From: Legionella beliardensis
GTDB taxonomy: Bacteria > Pseudomonadota > Gammaproteobacteria > Legionellales > Legionellaceae
Direction of reading: 5' to 3'
NCBI RefSeq assembly: GCF_900452395.1
Contig: NZ_UGNV01000001.1
Coordinates: 3,087,501-3,151,500 of the forward strand
DNA: 64,000 bases
The position numbers and the translations under genes are program-made. Each line of letters opens with the position of its first letter. Positions within the stretch are counted from its first letter, which is position 1. This document shows, one piece after another, positions 35,441 through 45,995 of the stretch. The notes beneath the pieces were generated by a model. It was not told the DNA's origin, searched no databases, and worked only from the letters and a program-made list of their open reading frames with translations.

Positions 35441-36319
35441 ATGCAGATTAAATCAGAGGTTAATACAAACTATTCTACGTGGCGAGACGAATATATTACG
35501 AAATTAGAGGCCAATAGCACTGGTCGACATGGCTTTCAAAATGGTTTTTATGGAAAATTGCTTATTGAAACATTTGAGAAAAAACACCCCGAACTATTGC
35601 CTTTAATTAAAGTAAATGAACAATTTATAAAACTGATACAGAAGTACACTGATGAGCTACGACGGGCTTATGCTTACGAATGGGACAAAGCAAAATCAGA
35701 GGCAAGTGATAATAAACTCATATTAGATTTCACAAATGAATTACATACGCAGGGTTTTTTATCTAAGGAAATAAAAAAAGTAGCCCCACCTCTTACGCAA
35801 GAAAATAGGTCAACTGCCTTAGGTTTGTTCAAAAGCTTGCCCAATAAAATAGAGAACCACCTCAAACCACAGCTAAATTTTGCCGAAGCACATGAGAAAA
35901 TGGATGAAGAACTTGCAGAATTAATTTTCTCTTTTAATAAAGATGAGATTGGCTTTACTTCTACTGAAGGAGCACATGTATCTTTAACCAGTTATGAGCC
36001 TTTTAAAAAGTGGTTTGATAGTTTGCCAATTAGAAAAAGCCAGCAACTCAATGCCACCTATCAAGCCTATAAAGTAAATAGCAATACCATTGCAATCAAT
36101 CAAGGCCTAAACACACCTGGAATTCGAATCGTAAGAAACGGTGAAGGCTTTCAAGTTGTGAGCAATTTAACCGCTAATGCCACTCCTTCAAATACAGCTA
36201 AAGAAAAAAATCTAATAACGACCTTAGATGCATTAAAGTCAGCGCTGCAAACACTTTGCAAGCAAGTAAAAGAAGAAGTTAAAAACGACAAACAAAAGGA
36301 AAATTGCTTAATTCAATAA
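35441..36319 (+). CDS. Unrecognised protein ending in a CAAX-like box, candidate effector
   Basis: The 292-residue protein has no signal peptide or membrane span and no domain I recognise. Its last four residues are C289-L-I-Q292, preceded by a Lys/Glu-rich stretch (KQVKEEVKNDKQKEN); C-aliphatic-aliphatic-Gln is a standard host farnesyltransferase motif. Upstream are a PmrA-like tandem repeat (35309-35328) and an inverted repeat. AGGAA precedes the ATG. The combination suggests a Dot/Icm effector lipidated by the host after injection and held at a membrane; that is inference. It is a single gene with a hairpin terminator shared with thyA. Confidence 0.7.
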   Translation: MQIKSEVNTNYSTWRDEYITKLEANSTGRHGFQNGFYGKLLIETFEKKHPELLPLIKVNEQFIKLIQKYTDELRRAYAYEWDKAKSEASDNKLILDFTNELHTQGFLSKEIKKVAPPLTQENRSTALGLFKSLPNKIENHLKPQLNFAEAHEKMDEELAELIFSFNKDEIGFTSTEGAHVSLTSYEPFKKWFDSLPIRKSQQLNATYQAYKVNSNTIAINQGLNTPGIRIVRNGEGFQVVSNLTANATPSNTAKEKNLITTLDALKSALQTLCKQVKEEVKNDKQKENCLIQ

Positions 36320-36341
36320 GCTGTTTGCTCTCTATTTCAAG

Positions 36342-36359
36342 GCCGTGCTGTAGCACGGC
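36342..36359. terminator. Bidirectional terminator between the 35441 gene and thyA
   Basis: GCCGTGCT (36342-36349) and AGCACGGC (36352-36359) form a near-perfect palindrome; the practical loop is TGTA. It lies between the two convergent stop codons. Confidence 0.65.
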
Positions 36360-36365
36360 TTATCA

Positions 36366-37160
36366 TTATATAGCAATAGGCGCTTTAATGCCTGGATGAG
36401 CTTGATAATTTATAAAGCTAAAATCTTCATATTTGTAATCAAACAAGGTCTCTGGCCTGCGATTAATGATTAATTGCGGTAAAGAAAAGGGCTCTCTTGT
36501 TAACTGCGTGCGCGCCTGCTCTAAATGATTTTTGTATAAATGACAATCACCTCCCGTCCAGATAAAATCACCTACCTCAAGATCACATTGCTGGGCAATC
36601 ATATAGGTTAGTAGCGAATAGGAAGCTATATTAAATGGGACACCTAAAAAAACATCAGCAGAGCGTTGATATAATTGGCAGGATAGTTTTCCTTGCGCAA
36701 CATAAAATTGAAAAAGCGCATGGCAAGGCATTAATGCCATCTTATCAAGTTCACCGACATTCCAAGCACTGACTAAAAGCCGCCTTGAGTCCGGGTTAGT
36801 TTTAATCTGCTTTAATACGTCAGTTAATTGGTCGATAGTGTGACCATCAGAAGCCAGCCAACTGCGCCATTGCTTGCCATAAATAGGCCCTAAATTACCC
36901 TGGCTATCAGCCCATTCATCCCAAATGGTAACGCCATTTTCATTTAAATAAGCAATATTAGTATCGCCACGTAAAAACCATAATAATTCATGAATAATAC
37001 TACGTACATGCAGCTTTTTTGTAGTCACTAATGGAAAACCTGCCGCTAAATTAAAGCGCATCTGGTAACCAAATATTGATAATGTACCCGTGCCAGTCCT
37101 ATCGGTCTTATCAACACCGAATTGTAAGATATGTTCTAAGAATGCTAAATATGTTTGCAT
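36366..37160 (-). CDS. thyA: Thymidylate synthase
   Basis: The 264-residue enzyme, the same length as E. coli ThyA, converts dUMP to dTMP using methylene-tetrahydrofolate. The catalytic Cys (about 146) is in [14 protein letters not shown], with folate/dUMP contacts in [26 protein letters not shown] and a C-terminal APIAI (usual PVAI). The start overlaps the end of lgt by 16 bp, so thyA is the last gene of the rppH-ptsP-tauE-lgt-thyA operon. Confidence 0.98.
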   Translation of the reverse strand: MQTYLAFLEHILQFGVDKTDRTGTGTLSIFGYQMRFNLAAGFPLVTTKKLHVRSIIHELLWFLRGDTNIAYLNENGVTIWDEWADSQGNLGPIYGKQWRSWLASDGHTIDQLTDVLKQIKTNPDSRRLLVSAWNVGELDKMALMPCHALFQFYVAQGKLSCQLYQRSADVFLGVPFNIASYSLLTYMIAQQCDLEVGDFIWTGGDCHLYKNHLEQARTQLTREPFSLPQLIINRRPETLFDYKYEDFSFINYQAHPGIKAPIAI

Positions 37161-37927
37161 CGTTTATTCCACCATAACCAAAAGCCCGCAGCAAGCATAG
37201 GAATGGATAATAGCTGTCCCATGGTTAGCCAATTAAAAGCAATAAACCCGATTTGCGCATCCGGTTCCCGAAAAAATTCAATAATTAAGCGACTACATGC
37301 ATAACCAATTAAAAAAATCGCAGAAACACAGCCAGCAGGCCGCGGCTTTGCTGCATACCACCAAACTAAAATAAATAAGGCAATGCCTTCTAATCCAAAT
37401 TCATATAATTGAGAAGGGTGACGCGGCAAGCCATCTGAGTGTGGAAATACCATGGCCCAAGGTGCATCGGTAACCCGTCCCCATAATTCACCATTGATAA
37501 AATTACCAAGCCTACCCGCAGCCAAGCCTAAGGGAACTAAGGGCGCTACAAAATCGCCAACTTCTAAAAATGGCTTTTTTATTTTACGCGCATATAATGT
37601 CAATGCGATAGCAACACCTAGTAATCCGCCATGAAAAGACATCCCACCTTCCCATAATTTAAAAAACATGAGGGGATTACTGATAAATTGCTGCGTGTTA
37701 TAAAAGAGCATATAACCTAATCGGCCACCTAAAATCACACCTAAGGCGGCATAAAAAATAAGATCGCTAATCTGCTCACTTGTCCAATTTAATTTGTAAT
37801 GCTTGGCACGCCACTGCGCTAATCCCCAAGCAATAGTAATTCCAACTAAATACATCAAGCCATACCAGTGTACTTTCAATGGCCCGATAGAAAATGCAAC
37901 TGGGTCAATGGCAGGATAAGTTAACAT
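37145..37927 (-). CDS. lgt: Prolipoprotein diacylglyceryl transferase
   Basis: The 260-residue inner-membrane enzyme transfers diacylglycerol from phosphatidylglycerol to the lipobox Cys of prolipoproteins. The Lgt signature [14 protein letters not shown] is present near residue 139, with WGLMYL..., an HGGLLG loop and seven hydrophobic segments. GAGGCAAG precedes the ATG. Its coding end overlaps thyA. It is 60 bp from the upstream tauE-like gene. Confidence 0.97.
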   Translation of the reverse strand: MLTYPAIDPVAFSIGPLKVHWYGLMYLVGITIAWGLAQWRAKHYKLNWTSEQISDLIFYAALGVILGGRLGYMLFYNTQQFISNPLMFFKLWEGGMSFHGGLLGVAIALTLYARKIKKPFLEVGDFVAPLVPLGLAAGRLGNFINGELWGRVTDAPWAMVFPHSDGLPRHPSQLYEFGLEGIALFILVWWYAAKPRPAGCVSAIFLIGYACSRLIIEFFREPDAQIGFIAFNWLTMGQLLSIPMLAAGFWLWWNKRCKHI

Positions 37928-37987
37928 GTTCTTGCCTCAATTTATTTATAAATAATGCCGTCATTTAACTATTTATAAACACTCAAA

Positions 37988-38788
37988 TTATAATAATAAA
38001 TGAAGACTCGTTATAAGCAAAACAATAATAAAAATATATTCTAATTGTTTTTGTGATAATACATAAGTCAGTTTAACCCCCCAAGAAACACCGATAACAC
38101 TGGGAATGGCAATCGCTAACACTGCTGGCCAGTAAATATAACCAGTCGTATAAGCAGGTAAGTTAGCTTGGTAAAGGCCCGTTATCATAAACATGATTGT
38201 CCCAACCACTGCGACTGTCATAATACATAATGCTGAAACAGGTAGAATCTTTTTCATTTCTAGGCCACAAGAAGCTAAGTAAGGCACAATAAATATACCG
38301 CCGCCTATCCCTAATAAACCAGAACTCAACCCAATCAAAAAACTAATGACTTTATTTAACAAGGGCGAAGGATTAAACTGGCCAACCTTAAAATTAAACA
38401 TCATTCTAGCAGCTAGAATCAGCAGAAAAACAGCCAATATCCTTTGCAACCACAGGGCGGGTAAGTAATTAGCTAATAAAACACCAAAGAAGGTTCCTAA
38501 AAAAATGCCAACCGCTAAACGGCGATAAACAGACCATAAAATATGGCCTTGTCGGTAATGAGCGCGAACCGCTGCCTGCGAGGTCAACATGATAATGGCT
38601 AATGATGTTCCTGAAGCCAGGTGAATAGCAAGGGGTGCCGGTAAATTCACCACATGTTGAAAAATAATCAATAAAGCAGGAACAATAATAACACCCCCGC
38701 CAATGCCTACCATGCCAGACATTAATCCAGCTATAACACCAGCAAGGCTATAGAGAATACCATTCGTGACCAACGCAAGCGATATCAT
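37988..38788 (-). CDS. TauE/SafE-family sulphite exporter-like membrane protein
   Basis: The 266-residue protein has about eight hydrophobic helices in two similar halves, each opening with the family glycine motif (GMVGIGGGVIIVPALL and GLLGIGGGIFIVPYL). TauE/SafE proteins export organosulphur or sulphite anions. The start overlaps ptsP by 4 bp, and lgt follows after 60 bp. Its position between ptsP and lgt is not found in the E. coli rppH-ptsP-lgt-thyA order. Confidence 0.92.
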   Translation of the reverse strand: MISLALVTNGILYSLAGVIAGLMSGMVGIGGGVIIVPALLIIFQHVVNLPAPLAIHLASGTSLAIIMLTSQAAVRAHYRQGHILWSVYRRLAVGIFLGTFFGVLLANYLPALWLQRILAVFLLILAARMMFNFKVGQFNPSPLLNKVISFLIGLSSGLLGIGGGIFIVPYLASCGLEMKKILPVSALCIMTVAVVGTIMFMITGLYQANLPAYTTGYIYWPAVLAIAIPSVIGVSWGVKLTYVLSQKQLEYIFIIVLLITSLHLLL

Positions 38789-41079
38789 ATTCGCCCAGCT
38801 CTAATTAAACCACCTAAGCCTTCATCTTCAAGTGCTTTTTGCAAATAGAGTCTTATTTCAACCGCATGCTCTAATTCCAAGACATCAGCAAGTACTTTAC
38901 GCGCCTTAGCTAAAGATACATTACGAATAACCCATTTCACGCGTGGTAAACTGGTTGAGTTCATACTTAAAGTGTCATAACCCATGGCAATTAATAAAAC
39001 AACAGCCAGTGGATCACTTGCCATTTCACCACAAATACTCACTTCAATGCCTGCTGAATGACCGCCTTCCACAATTTTTATTAACGAGCGTAACATGGCT
39101 GGGTGAAAAGCATCATATAAATTAGCGACGCGCGAATTATTTCTATCAACAGCTAATAAATATTGTGTTAAATCATTGCTGCCTACGGACAGAAAATCAA
39201 CGCGCTTTGCCAAGTCGCGCGCTAAATAAACAGCAGCAGGGACCTCAATCATCACGCCAAGCTTAGGTTTTTCAATCTGGCAGCCTTCTTCTAATAATTC
39301 CTGAAAGGCTTGTTCAATTAGCAAAGAGGCTTCTTCAACCTCACTTAAGCTGGTAATCATGGGTAACATGATACGTAAATTATTTAAATCTTCGCTTGCC
39401 CGCATCATGGCCCGAACTTGAATTAGAAAGACATCAGGATGATCAAGTGTTACGCGAATACCACGCCATCCTAGATAGGGATTATCTTCTTGTACCGGAA
39501 AATAGGGCAAAATTTTATCACCGCCAATATCTAATGTACGCATAGTGACTAGGCGGGGAGCAAACGCTTTTAAGATCTGGCGATAAATAATGTGCTGCTC
39601 ATCTTCAGAAGGGAAACGATCCCTGCTCATAAAGGGAACTTCTGAACGATAAAGGCCGACTCCTTCTGCACCAACGCTCATAGATAGGCCCGCATCCATA
39701 GCAAGCCCCGTATTGACCTGCAATGATACTTTATAGTTATCCAGTGTTTCTGCAGGCTTATCGCGTAAAACCTCAAGGCTTTGGTTTAATTCCAGTTCCT
39801 CGCGGGCAAGCTTCTTAAATTCCGCAAGTAACGTCCGAGAAGGTGATACATAAACATGACCCAGAAAGCCATCTACGATCACCGCTCGATTAACTAAAGA
39901 CTCTAATTTAAGGCCACGCACACCCATAATTGTAGGCACACCTAACGCGCGAGCTAAAATAGCGACATGCGAATTATTAGAGCCTTTGGCAGAGATAATA
40001 CCAACTAATTGACCTTCAGGAACTTCTGCTAAAGCAGACGCGGTGATTTCTTCACCAATTAATACGGTGCGCCGCGGATAGGTAATTTCTACGCGCTGTG
40101 AAAGTTGTAATTCAGCAAGCACACGTCGGCCTAAATCACGGAAATCACTGGCGCGTTCCTGCAGGTAGTCATCTTCCATATTTTCAAATTGCTGAACATG
40201 CCTGCGAATCACCACGGATAATGCAGCTTGGGCACTTAATTGCTCAGCCTGAATAACAGCGATGACTTCAGCGCCTAGGCTTTCTTTATCTAAAATACGT
40301 ATGTAAACATCAAATAAAGCTTGTTCATCTTCAGCAACGGTTGCTTTCATCCGTCTGCTTAAGCGTTGCATGTCTTCGCGGGCAGACTGTAGCGCTTTTA
40401 AAAAAATATCTATTTCTGATTCAATATCCTCAGCAACATGACGTGGCACCGAATCAATATCAGCTGGCGCATAAATAACAACAGCGCGCCCAATACCGAC
40501 ACCCGGCACACAACCAATCCCATTTAACGCAATAGGTGATGAGGGTGGGGCTTTTTTCGTACCGATTGGTTTCGGCTGCGTCAGCTGATTTAATTCACCA
40601 GTTGCTTCTGCATGCGCAATAATGCCACCTAATTGAGCAGCCAGCGTGATTAAGAAGGCTTCCTCAGCATCATCAAAATAACGTTGTTCGACTTGCTGAA
40701 CAGTAATAACACCATATAATTTACGATGTTGAATAATAGGCACACCTAAAAATGCATTTAGGTGCTCTTCACCTAAAATAGGGTTTTTATGAAAATCAGG
40801 GTGCAAGGGCGCATTAATAATGTTAATCGGTTCTTCACGCCGGCCAATTAAGCCTATGATACCGCTATCTAAACCTACTCTAACTTTTGATTCCGCATAT
40901 TTATTTAAGCCCTCAGTAGCAATTAGAACATATTCAGCATGTTTATTGTCTATAAGATACACAGAGACAGCGTCTGCTGCCAATGCCTTGTGCAAGCGCT
41001 GCACAAGAATAGATAAGGCTTCAGTTAAATGATTAGCGGTTGTAACGTCTTGTACAATTCGTTTTAAAATTTTTAACAT
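38785..41079 (-). CDS. ptsP: Phosphoenolpyruvate-protein phosphotransferase, nitrogen PTS enzyme I
   Basis: The 764-residue EI-Ntr starts the nitrogen PTS phosphate relay. A GAF domain (about 15-150, LGVPIIQHRKLYGVI) is followed by the EI HPr-binding helices, the phospho-His swivelling loop GSNNSHVAILARALGVPTIMG, and the PEP barrel with LDIGGDK, GVMIEVPAA, and ICGEMASDP. Length matches E. coli PtsP (748). It starts right after the rppH stop. Regulation through GAF-ligand (glutamine/alpha-ketoglutarate) is known for the family. Confidence 0.97.
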   Translation of the reverse strand: MLKILKRIVQDVTTANHLTEALSILVQRLHKALAADAVSVYLIDNKHAEYVLIATEGLNKYAESKVRVGLDSGIIGLIGRREEPINIINAPLHPDFHKNPILGEEHLNAFLGVPIIQHRKLYGVITVQQVEQRYFDDAEEAFLITLAAQLGGIIAHAEATGELNQLTQPKPIGTKKAPPSSPIALNGIGCVPGVGIGRAVVIYAPADIDSVPRHVAEDIESEIDIFLKALQSAREDMQRLSRRMKATVAEDEQALFDVYIRILDKESLGAEVIAVIQAEQLSAQAALSVVIRRHVQQFENMEDDYLQERASDFRDLGRRVLAELQLSQRVEITYPRRTVLIGEEITASALAEVPEGQLVGIISAKGSNNSHVAILARALGVPTIMGVRGLKLESLVNRAVIVDGFLGHVYVSPSRTLLAEFKKLAREELELNQSLEVLRDKPAETLDNYKVSLQVNTGLAMDAGLSMSVGAEGVGLYRSEVPFMSRDRFPSEDEQHIIYRQILKAFAPRLVTMRTLDIGGDKILPYFPVQEDNPYLGWRGIRVTLDHPDVFLIQVRAMMRASEDLNNLRIMLPMITSLSEVEEASLLIEQAFQELLEEGCQIEKPKLGVMIEVPAAVYLARDLAKRVDFLSVGSNDLTQYLLAVDRNNSRVANLYDAFHPAMLRSLIKIVEGGHSAGIEVSICGEMASDPLAVVLLIAMGYDTLSMNSTSLPRVKWVIRNVSLAKARKVLADVLELEHAVEIRLYLQKALEDEGLGGLIRAGRI

Positions 41080-41604
41080 TTATGAACTATGATTACCTCG
41101 CTTGCGACGCATACCAAAAGGTGTGCGCCGTTTTTTTAACAGGTGCTCTAATTCCTTCATGGCCTGAGCATAGACTTGCCTTTTAAAAAAAATAACCTGT
41201 TCCTGAGGTTCGTGATAATCAATCCAGCGCCAACTATCAAATTCTGGTGAGTCACTTAAATCAAGACGCACCTTCTGTTCACAAGCAGTTAACCTCAGTA
41301 AATACCATTTTTGTTTCTGACCAATGACTAACGGCTCACTACCATGCCGTAAATATTGCTTGGGCAAGCGATACTTTAACCACCGTTTAGTCACACCTAT
41401 AATTTCTACATCGTCCTTATCTAAACCAATTTCCTCACGTAATTCACGATACATTGCCTCAAGTGGCGTCTCGCCTGCGATTAAACCGCCTTGCGGAAAC
41501 TGCCAAGCATCGTGCCCATTACGTCTTCCCCAGAAAACTCGCCCAGAATCATTAACTAGGATAATGCCAACATTAAGCCTATAGCCGGCTCTGTCAATAA
41601 CCAT
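41080..41604 (-). CDS. rppH: RNA pyrophosphohydrolase (Nudix)
   Basis: I choose ATG 41604 (MVIDRAGYRLNVGI), which aligns with RppH N-termini; the frame runs 30 codons further up without support. The 174-residue enzyme removes pyrophosphate from the 5' end of mRNA, starting decay. The Nudix box GGL..GE.......RELREE.G is at residues 39-61, with PKQYLRHG and DFHEP-like YHEPQEQVIFFKRQVY as in E. coli RppH. It heads the operon with ptsP, adjoining it without a gap. The ribosome-binding site is weak. Confidence 0.93.
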   Translation of the reverse strand: MVIDRAGYRLNVGIILVNDSGRVFWGRRNGHDAWQFPQGGLIAGETPLEAMYRELREEIGLDKDDVEIIGVTKRWLKYRLPKQYLRHGSEPLVIGQKQKWYLLRLTACEQKVRLDLSDSPEFDSWRWIDYHEPQEQVIFFKRQVYAQAMKELEHLLKKRRTPFGMRRKRGNHSS

Positions 41605-41858
41605 TTCATTTCTATTTACACTTAAGCCATTAATTCGTGATTTTTCCATAAAGTGCAAGACTTTGGCAATTATTCTCTTGTTTAATTTAAGCATAACGCA
41701 AAATATTGTTGGCTGTTAGAAATAATCGCGGTATTTTCAAACATGCTCTAACGATTAAATTTACAGTTTTGTAACAACTTATTGAACATATTTGTTTCAA
41801 ACAAAATAATTCTTTGCTATGATGCCGAGGATTTTTTCAAATCATATGGAGAATAATA

Positions 41859-42521
41859 ATGGCATTAATAAACAGAAGAACCATTCAAAACAATTGGAAA
41901 CTTTGGGCAGCATTGGGCTTAACTGGCTTAGCTGCACTTGGTGTTGGCTTAACTTGTGCTTTTTTCCCACCTGCAATTCCAGCTATCGCTGGCATTAGCA
42001 TTTTTGGCTTTAAAGCGTTTGCTGGTTTAACGACCATGTCGGTTGTTGCTGCATCTTTCTCAGGTGCGGGAATTGCTGCTGCTGCAACGCTTATTGGAGC
42101 TGGTCTTATTAATGGGTTAACTAAGGTTTCTAACCTGTTTGATAACTTATTTAAAACTAAGAAAACGCACGTTACTGATATGGCGCGTGAGTCTATCGTA
42201 CCTACTTTTGATCCACGTGAAAGTAGTTCTACAAAACTTTATGGTCATACACATCTAAAACGTAATACGCACCGTCATGAATCTAAGCATGAGGCAGCAA
42301 ATGATGAGGCACCTAGAGTTGAGGTAACTAGCGCTCAGGGCAGCACTGTATCTCCTTTAAGAATACCAGAGCAGCCAACAACAGCAGCAGTAACTACTAA
42401 CTCTCAATATGTTGAGCCTGTTAGAGCAGTTAAAAAACACAATCTTACTACTACCACTCTCACAACTGATAAACCAGAAATTGAAGTTGTTGATGAAAAT
42501 CAACGTGGGTTTGGCATGTAA
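41859..42521 (+). CDS. Unrecognised protein with hydrophobic N-terminal hairpin
   Basis: The 220-residue protein has two or three hydrophobic, Ala/Gly-rich segments between residues 14 and 92 (WAALGLTGLAALGVGLTCAFF; LTTMSVVAASFSGAGIAAAA), then a polar, low-complexity Thr/Ser/His-rich tail of about 120 residues ending PEIEVVDENQRGFGM. GGAG precedes the ATG, and a strong terminator follows, so it is a single gene. No family recognised. A membrane-inserting effector is one possibility; an inner-membrane protein of the bacterium is equally possible. Confidence 0.65.
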   Translation: MALINRRTIQNNWKLWAALGLTGLAALGVGLTCAFFPPAIPAIAGISIFGFKAFAGLTTMSVVAASFSGAGIAAAATLIGAGLINGLTKVSNLFDNLFKTKKTHVTDMARESIVPTFDPRESSSTKLYGHTHLKRNTHRHESKHEAANDEAPRVEVTSAQGSTVSPLRIPEQPTTAAVTTNSQYVEPVRAVKKHNLTTTTLTTDKPEIEVVDENQRGFGM

Positions 42522-42531
42522 CTCTATTATC

Positions 42532-42569
42532 CAGTATATGTTGAGCTTGCCTCAACATATACTGTTTTT
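42532..42569 (+). terminator. Rho-independent terminator
   Basis: A 14-bp stem (42532-42545 with 42551-42564) encloses a CTTGC loop, and TTTTT follows. It ends the transcript of the 41859 gene. Confidence 0.9.
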
Positions 42570-42696
42570 CCTCACTTCCCTTCTTTTAATTCTTACTACC
42601 CCCTAACAATTAGTAATTTAAGAACCTTAAGCAAGCATTTTGCTAATAAATACATTATAATTTGTCACTTTCTTAACTACTTAGGTTTAGACACAG

Positions 42697-44715
42697 ATGA
42701 CTCGCAAATTAGTGGTTACCAGCGCCCTGCCTTATGCTAATGGCCCCTTGCACTTAGGGCATTTAGTTGAGCATATCCAAACGGATGTGTGGGTTCGTAC
42801 CCATAAAATGCTTGGCCATGCATGTATTAGTGTGTGCGGTGATGACGCCCATGGCACGCCTATTATGTTAAAAGCAGAGCAATTAGGCATAAGCCCTGAG
42901 GAATTAACCGCTCAAATGAAGCAAAGCCATGAACAAGATTTTCGTGATTTTGCTATTCATTATGATTACTACCACACCACGCATTCTGCTGAAAACCAAA
43001 CACTTGCTAATCATATTTATCAACAATTAGAAGCTAATGGTGATATTGTTAAAAAGACCATACGACAAGCGTACGATCCCGTTAAAAATATGTTTTTACC
43101 CGATCGCTACGTTAAAGGTACTTGCCCTAAGTGTAAGACCCCTGACCAATATGGTGATAATTGTGAAGCATGTGGCGCAACTTATGCGACCACCGATTTA
43201 ATTGATGCAATTTCTGCGATTTCTGGCGCCAAACCTATTGAAAAAGATTCTGAGCATTACTTTTTTGACTTACCTAAGTATGAGCAATTATTAAAAGAAT
43301 GGACGAGCCAAGATCATTTGCAAGTGGAAGTCAGTAATAAGCTTGACGAATGGTTTGCAGCAGGTTTAAAACAATGGGATATTTCGCGTGATGCGCCCTA
43401 CTTTGGGTTTCCTATCCCAGGGACGGTGGATAAGTTTTTTTATGTCTGGCTAGATGCACCCATCGGCTACATGGCAAGTTTTAAAAAATATTGTGATTTA
43501 AATCAATTATCCTTTGAGGAATATTGGGGTAAACAGTCAACGGCTGAGCTATATCATTTTGTAGGCAAAGACATTGTTTATTTTCATGCCCTATTTTGGC
43601 CTGCTATGCTCGCAGGCAGTAATTATCGCCTGCCAACTGCCATTTTCACCCATGGTTTTTTAACCGTAAATGGCCAGAAAATGTCTAAGTCACGCGGCAC
43701 CTTTATTGAAGCACGAACTTACCTTAATCATCTGCATCCTGAGTACTTACGTTATTATTTTGCTGCCAAATTAAATGGCCGCGTTGATGATTTGGATTTA
43801 AATTTTGATGATTTTATTAATCGGATTAATGCGGATTTAGTGGGTAAAGTCGTTAATATCGCTAGCCGCTGTGCCGGCTTTATTAATAAACGTTTTGATA
43901 ATCAGTTAGCAGAGACATTAAGTGAGCCTACGCTTTATCAAGACATTTTATCTGTGCGTGGCGACATTATTAGTGCTTACCTTAACCGCGACTATGCCAA
44001 AGCAATTCGGCAAATTATGGAATGCGCTGATCGCATTAACCAATACATTGATGCCAAAAAACCCTGGGTATTAGCAAAAAATTCTGAGCAACTGCCGGAA
44101 GTACAAGCCATTTGTACCATGGGCTTAAATTTATTTCGCATTTTAATGACTTATCTTAAGCCCGTACTGCCCTTAATGGCAGCACAAACTGAAGTATTTT
44201 TAAATTGTGAGCCCCTGACCTGGGCTAACTTAGATACCCCGTTAGTTAATCGAGCAATTAAACCTTTCACGCCACTGATGGTGCGGGTAGAGCGCGATAA
44301 AGTGACAGCATTACTTGCAGAAACTGCAGAAAATAAGGCAAATTTAACCATGACTAAACAACCAGAATCAGCTTCATTACTACCTGAAGCAGAACCCATT
44401 AGCATTGATGATTTTAGTAAAATAGATTTACGAGTTGCTAAAATTATTGCTGCTGAAGCAGTAGAAGGTGCTGATAAATTATTGCGTTTACAGCTCGATT
44501 TAGGTAGTAGTCAAAGACAAGTTTTTGCGGGTATAAAATCAGCCTATGCCCCAGAAAACCTTATTGGCCGTTTAACAATTGTTGTTGCAAATTTAGCACC
44601 ACGAACCATGCGTTTTGGTGTATCCGAAGGAATGGTGTTAGCCGCAGGTGATGGTAAGGGAATTTTCTTATTACAGCCTGATACAGGCGCAATACCTGGT
44701 ATGAAAGTAAAATGA
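42697..44715 (+). CDS. metG: Methionyl-tRNA synthetase
   Basis: The 672-residue class I synthetase charges tRNA-Met. The HIGH motif appears as HLGH (19-22), KMSKS at about 328-332, zinc Cys in CPKC...CEAC (about 145-165), and an EMAP-like tRNA-binding domain fills the last 110 residues ([26 protein letters not shown]). E. coli MetG is 677 residues. The stop overlaps the rnfB start by 4 bp, so metG-rnfB-nth are co-transcribed. Confidence 0.99.
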   Translation: MTRKLVVTSALPYANGPLHLGHLVEHIQTDVWVRTHKMLGHACISVCGDDAHGTPIMLKAEQLGISPEELTAQMKQSHEQDFRDFAIHYDYYHTTHSAENQTLANHIYQQLEANGDIVKKTIRQAYDPVKNMFLPDRYVKGTCPKCKTPDQYGDNCEACGATYATTDLIDAISAISGAKPIEKDSEHYFFDLPKYEQLLKEWTSQDHLQVEVSNKLDEWFAAGLKQWDISRDAPYFGFPIPGTVDKFFYVWLDAPIGYMASFKKYCDLNQLSFEEYWGKQSTAELYHFVGKDIVYFHALFWPAMLAGSNYRLPTAIFTHGFLTVNGQKMSKSRGTFIEARTYLNHLHPEYLRYYFAAKLNGRVDDLDLNFDDFINRINADLVGKVVNIASRCAGFINKRFDNQLAETLSEPTLYQDILSVRGDIISAYLNRDYAKAIRQIMECADRINQYIDAKKPWVLAKNSEQLPEVQAICTMGLNLFRILMTYLKPVLPLMAAQTEVFLNCEPLTWANLDTPLVNRAIKPFTPLMVRVERDKVTALLAETAENKANLTMTKQPESASLLPEAEPISIDDFSKIDLRVAKIIAAEAVEGADKLLRLQLDLGSSQRQVFAGIKSAYAPENLIGRLTIVVANLAPRTMRFGVSEGMVLAAGDGKGIFLLQPDTGAIPGMKVK

Positions 44716-45329
44716 CCGTTTCGATAGACAAGCTTGACGCAGTACTACCTCAAACACAATGTGGTGAATGTGGTTTTTCTGGATGTATGCCCTATGCAGA
44801 AGCATTAATACAGGGTAGTGCGCCTATTAATTTGTGCCCACCAGGCGGTGAGCAAACGGTGATAGCGTTAGCTAATTTATTACAAATTGACGCAACACCT
44901 TACCTGGACGCAGCTAAAGCGAATAAGCGCGCGCCAAGTGTTGCTCAAATTCATGAAGCAGATTGCGTAGGCTGTACAAAATGCATTCAAGCCTGTCCCG
45001 TTGATGCAATTGCTGGAAGTGCAAAATTAATGCATGTTATATTAACAACCGAATGTACCGGCTGTGGCTTATGTGTTGAACCGTGCCCGGTAGATTGTAT
45101 TGAAATGCAAGTTATCGATAAACCAACTTATGACCGCAATCTGGCTCGTGAGCGCTTTCAAGCTAAAAAAGTAAGAGAGCTACGTGAGCAACATGAACAA
45201 CAACAGCATTATCGAGAAAAAAAACAATTGGCGCAAAGAACGCAATTAACACAAGAAATAGAAGCAAAACAGAATTATATTTTACAAGCCCTTAATCGCG
45301 TTAACGATAAAAAAAAGAATCATGGATAA
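44712..45329 (+). CDS. rnfB: RnfB-type iron-sulphur protein without membrane anchor
   Basis: The 205-residue protein has the RnfB [4Fe-4S] cluster motif with Cys17, Cys20, Cys25 and Cys42 (CGECGFSGC..., LCPPGG) and two ferredoxin motifs ([32 protein letters not shown]). The usual N-terminal membrane helix is absent: the chain starts 16 residues before the first Cys. The C-terminal 55 residues are a charged helix. Other rnf/rsx genes are not in the window. It overlaps metG by 4 bp and nth by 8 bp. It is therefore a soluble electron carrier, perhaps serving Nth-type Fe-S maturation or SoxR-like reduction; this is inferred. Confidence 0.9.
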   Translation: MTVSIDKLDAVLPQTQCGECGFSGCMPYAEALIQGSAPINLCPPGGEQTVIALANLLQIDATPYLDAAKANKRAPSVAQIHEADCVGCTKCIQACPVDAIAGSAKLMHVILTTECTGCGLCVEPCPVDCIEMQVIDKPTYDRNLARERFQAKKVRELREQHEQQQHYREKKQLAQRTQLTQEIEAKQNYILQALNRVNDKKKNHG

Positions 45330-45954
45330 TTTAACTCGCCGCGAAATTTTTGAACGTTTTCAAGCGGCTAACCCAAATCCAACGACCGAATTACATTTTA
45401 ACTCCTCCTTTGAGCTATTAATCGCTGTTATTTTATCTGCACAAGCAACTGACGTCAGTGTGAATAAAGCAACAGATAAGCTCTATCCTATTGCCAATAC
45501 ACCACAAACCTTATTGGAGTTAGGTGAGGAAAGATTACAAGAATATGTTAATAAAATTAATTTATATCGCGGCAAAGCTAGAAATATTATTAAAACCTGT
45601 CAAATGTTAATTGATAAGCACGCAGGCGAAGTACCTACTACCCGAGAAGAGTTAGAAGCATTACCAGGTGTTGGTCGTAAAACAGCAAATGTGGTTCTTA
45701 ATACTGCTTTCAAACAACCAACGATGGCAGTCGACACTCATATTTTTCGCGTAGCCAATCGCACGGGCATTGCGCCTGGCAAGAATCCCTTGGAAGTTGA
45801 ACTAAATTTACTAAAAGTCGTCGATGAAGAATTTATTCTCAATGCTCATCACTGGCTACTTTTGCATGGCCGATATGTTTGCGTAGCACGCAAGCCCCAC
45901 TGTGGCGTTTGTTGCATTCGTGATTTATGTGAATACAAAGAAAAAACGCTATAA
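45322..45954 (+). CDS. nth: Endonuclease III
   Basis: The 210-residue DNA glycosylase/AP lyase removes oxidised pyrimidines. The helix-hairpin-helix [12 protein letters not shown] (about 113-124) has the catalytic Lys, the catalytic Asp follows in [11 protein letters not shown], and four Fe-S cluster Cys lie near the C-terminus ([17 protein letters not shown]). Length equals E. coli Nth (211). The start overlaps rnfB. In enteric bacteria nth follows the full rsx operon; here only rnfB remains. Confidence 0.99.
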   Translation: MDNLTRREIFERFQAANPNPTTELHFNSSFELLIAVILSAQATDVSVNKATDKLYPIANTPQTLLELGEERLQEYVNKINLYRGKARNIIKTCQMLIDKHAGEVPTTREELEALPGVGRKTANVVLNTAFKQPTMAVDTHIFRVANRTGIAPGKNPLEVELNLLKVVDEEFILNAHHWLLLHGRYVCVARKPHCGVCCIRDLCEYKEKTL

Positions 45955-45995
45955 ATTTATCGCTCGCCAAGACAAATCTCTTCATAGCAAAAGCC

